In this document: positions 61,918 to 64,000 of the stretch, piece after piece
How the letters are laid out: every line of letters begins with the position of its first letter
How positions within the stretch are numbered: position 1 is the stretch's first letter
Assembly (NCBI GenBank): GCA_012861695.1
Contig: JAAOOA010001144.1
Span: forward strand, 30,001 to 94,000
DNA: 64,000 nucleotides
From: Trematomus loennbergii
Taxonomy: Eukaryota; Chordata; Actinopteri; Perciformes; Nototheniidae
Reading direction: 5' to 3'
Notes under the pieces: model-generated
What the model saw: only the letters and a program-made list of their open reading frames with translations
Told to the model about the DNA's origin: nothing
Databases searched by the model: none
Position numbers and translations under genes: made by a program

Positions 61918-62527
61918 TGAGCAGCACTTGTGTGTTTATGAAGATCTGTGCATGATTAAATCGCTGTACAGTCCATGAAGTAGTGATGCATAGAGATATT
62001 TATATCACTGGCCCAGAGTGAGTAGAGGTTAATGTAAAACAGATGGCATACTTCAGATGATTACATTAATAATTAATCTAAATGTAACTGGATTAACTAG
62101 TTTTAGGCGGGATTGACATGAAACGCTGTAATGGCTCCAAATACTGACTGATCTGTTTATGTCTGCACGATTGCAACACATTTAATTCAATCAATCCCAT
62201 TGTATTTATACTGGACAGCAAATATCACAAGTGAGCCATTGGTCTCAGGGTGTTTTATAATCTGTACAGCATATGACCCCCTCTGTCATTTAGAGCCAAG
62301 CAAAAACAAGGAATAACTCCCAATTGTGCGAAATATGTTGAGTGTAGAAATGTAAGAATTTATTGAAATAACAATATATACATTCAAAATTGATGTCAAA
62401 GAGCTTTCATGTGCCGCCAAAACGTGTGTGTGTGCGTGTGTGTCGAGGAAAGGTTATAGTTGAGTCAATTTGTTCGTTACATTATGCTTTGAGACAGCAC
62501 AGATATTCAGCCAGAAAGACGTAGTCG
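61918..62527. other. Intron after exon 9, with a possible retrotransposon fragment
   Basis: At about 62190-62320, GTATTTATACTGGACAGCAA, TCTGTACAGCATATGACCCC and GGAATAACTCCCAA resemble a reversed fragment of a common fish retroelement. Motif match only. Confidence 0.45.
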
Positions 62528-62536
62528 ACACACACA

Positions 62537-62571
<35 letters not shown>

Positions 62572-62704
62572 GTACACACGCATCACTCACATGCACACAA
62601 GCGCACACACACACACACACACTTCCCTTGGGGGGGTGTCTTCTGCGTTTGCCAGCACACACTGTACAACATGCTTCAACTCCACTTAACACTGTTGACA
62701 CACA

Positions 62705-62742
<38 letters not shown>

Positions 62743-62820
62743 CACATTCACGCACACACACACACTACATGCACACACCCACACACACAACACACCACAA
62801 CACACACACACACACACACA
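62528..62820 (+). repeat. CA-rich microsatellite cluster
   Basis: CA tracts at 62528-62571, 62595-62621 and 62699-62820, broken by TCAC, GCAC and CAACAC units. Confidence 0.95.
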
Positions 62821-63083
62821 GTCTTATGTAGGTCCGGTGCAGTGATGTGTGTGATCTAACCTACATCTTGAGGGCTTCTGCTGGACCACAGTCAGCGTTA
62901 TGAAAGAGAGAGAGAAGGTGCAGTGTTGCTAACCTTAACATTTCCTCATTTACACTCTCACACACACACACATACACATACACACACTCCACCTGGGTTC
63001 CTAAAAAACCTGGGATTAGGGCCAGCATTTGTCCTGAGGAAGATTTAAATTGGAACCTGTGATCATTATGGAATAACTCTTTC

Positions 63084-64000
<917 letters not shown>

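Overview
The window is vertebrate nuclear DNA, almost certainly from a teleost fish and probably a percomorph. It is AT-rich, with long introns and canonical GT-AG splice sites. It has very many (CA/TG)n microsatellites, an intact Tc1-type transposon, L2-type LINE fragments, a tRNA-derived SINE and numerous short hAT-like non-autonomous transposons. I see no bacterial-style genes, rRNA, CRISPR array or true tRNA gene. The species cannot be named from sequence alone.

The only host gene I can support is the 5' part of raph1 (lamellipodin), on the plus strand across almost the whole window. A likely non-coding first exon ends at 723 with a GTAAGT donor. A likely 63-nt leader exon lies at 24187-24249. 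The first coding exon starts exactly at its ATG (39419). Nine coding exons follow: 39419-39547, 39653-39760, 40272-40410, 40838-41119, 42180-42335, 42924-43100, 58782-58859, 60424-60498 and 61668-61752. They cover the talin-binding helix, the Ser-rich N-terminal region, the pre-RA coiled coil and the first half of the RA domain. The rest of RA, the PH domain and the proline-rich tail must lie beyond 64000. An in-frame candidate cassette exon (48346-48528) and a candidate internal first exon (58649-58672) sit in the large intron between coding exons 6 and 7. As written, coding exons 2 and 3 each lack one base in a C run, and coding exon 4 has an in-frame TGA in a G-run/AGC repeat. Because all splice sites and the other exons are clean, I favour sequence error, but a decaying paralogue is possible.

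Region by region. 1-24 kb (upstream sequence, first exon and intron 1) holds a 25-unit 57-bp minisatellite inside a MITE, three hAT-like elements (two with perfect 8-bp target duplications), two L2 fragments and several TG/CA arrays. 24-39 kb (intron 2) holds an old Tc1-like relic, a nested hAT pair, a second smaller copy of the minisatellite MITE and the densest microsatellites. 39-43 kb is the compact exon cluster. 43-58.8 kb (intron after coding exon 6) holds a 1.7-kb CTCTCC decamer satellite and the intact 1608-bp Tc1 element with a 334-residue DD34E transposase. 58.8-64 kb holds the RA-domain exons between microsatellites, a SINE and a long-inverted-repeat MITE.

The most interesting features are the apparently intact Tc1 transposon, a MITE present with 0, 7 and 25+ internal repeat units, splice sites built on or next to TG/CA tracts, and an intronic tandem duplication that copied a splice donor.
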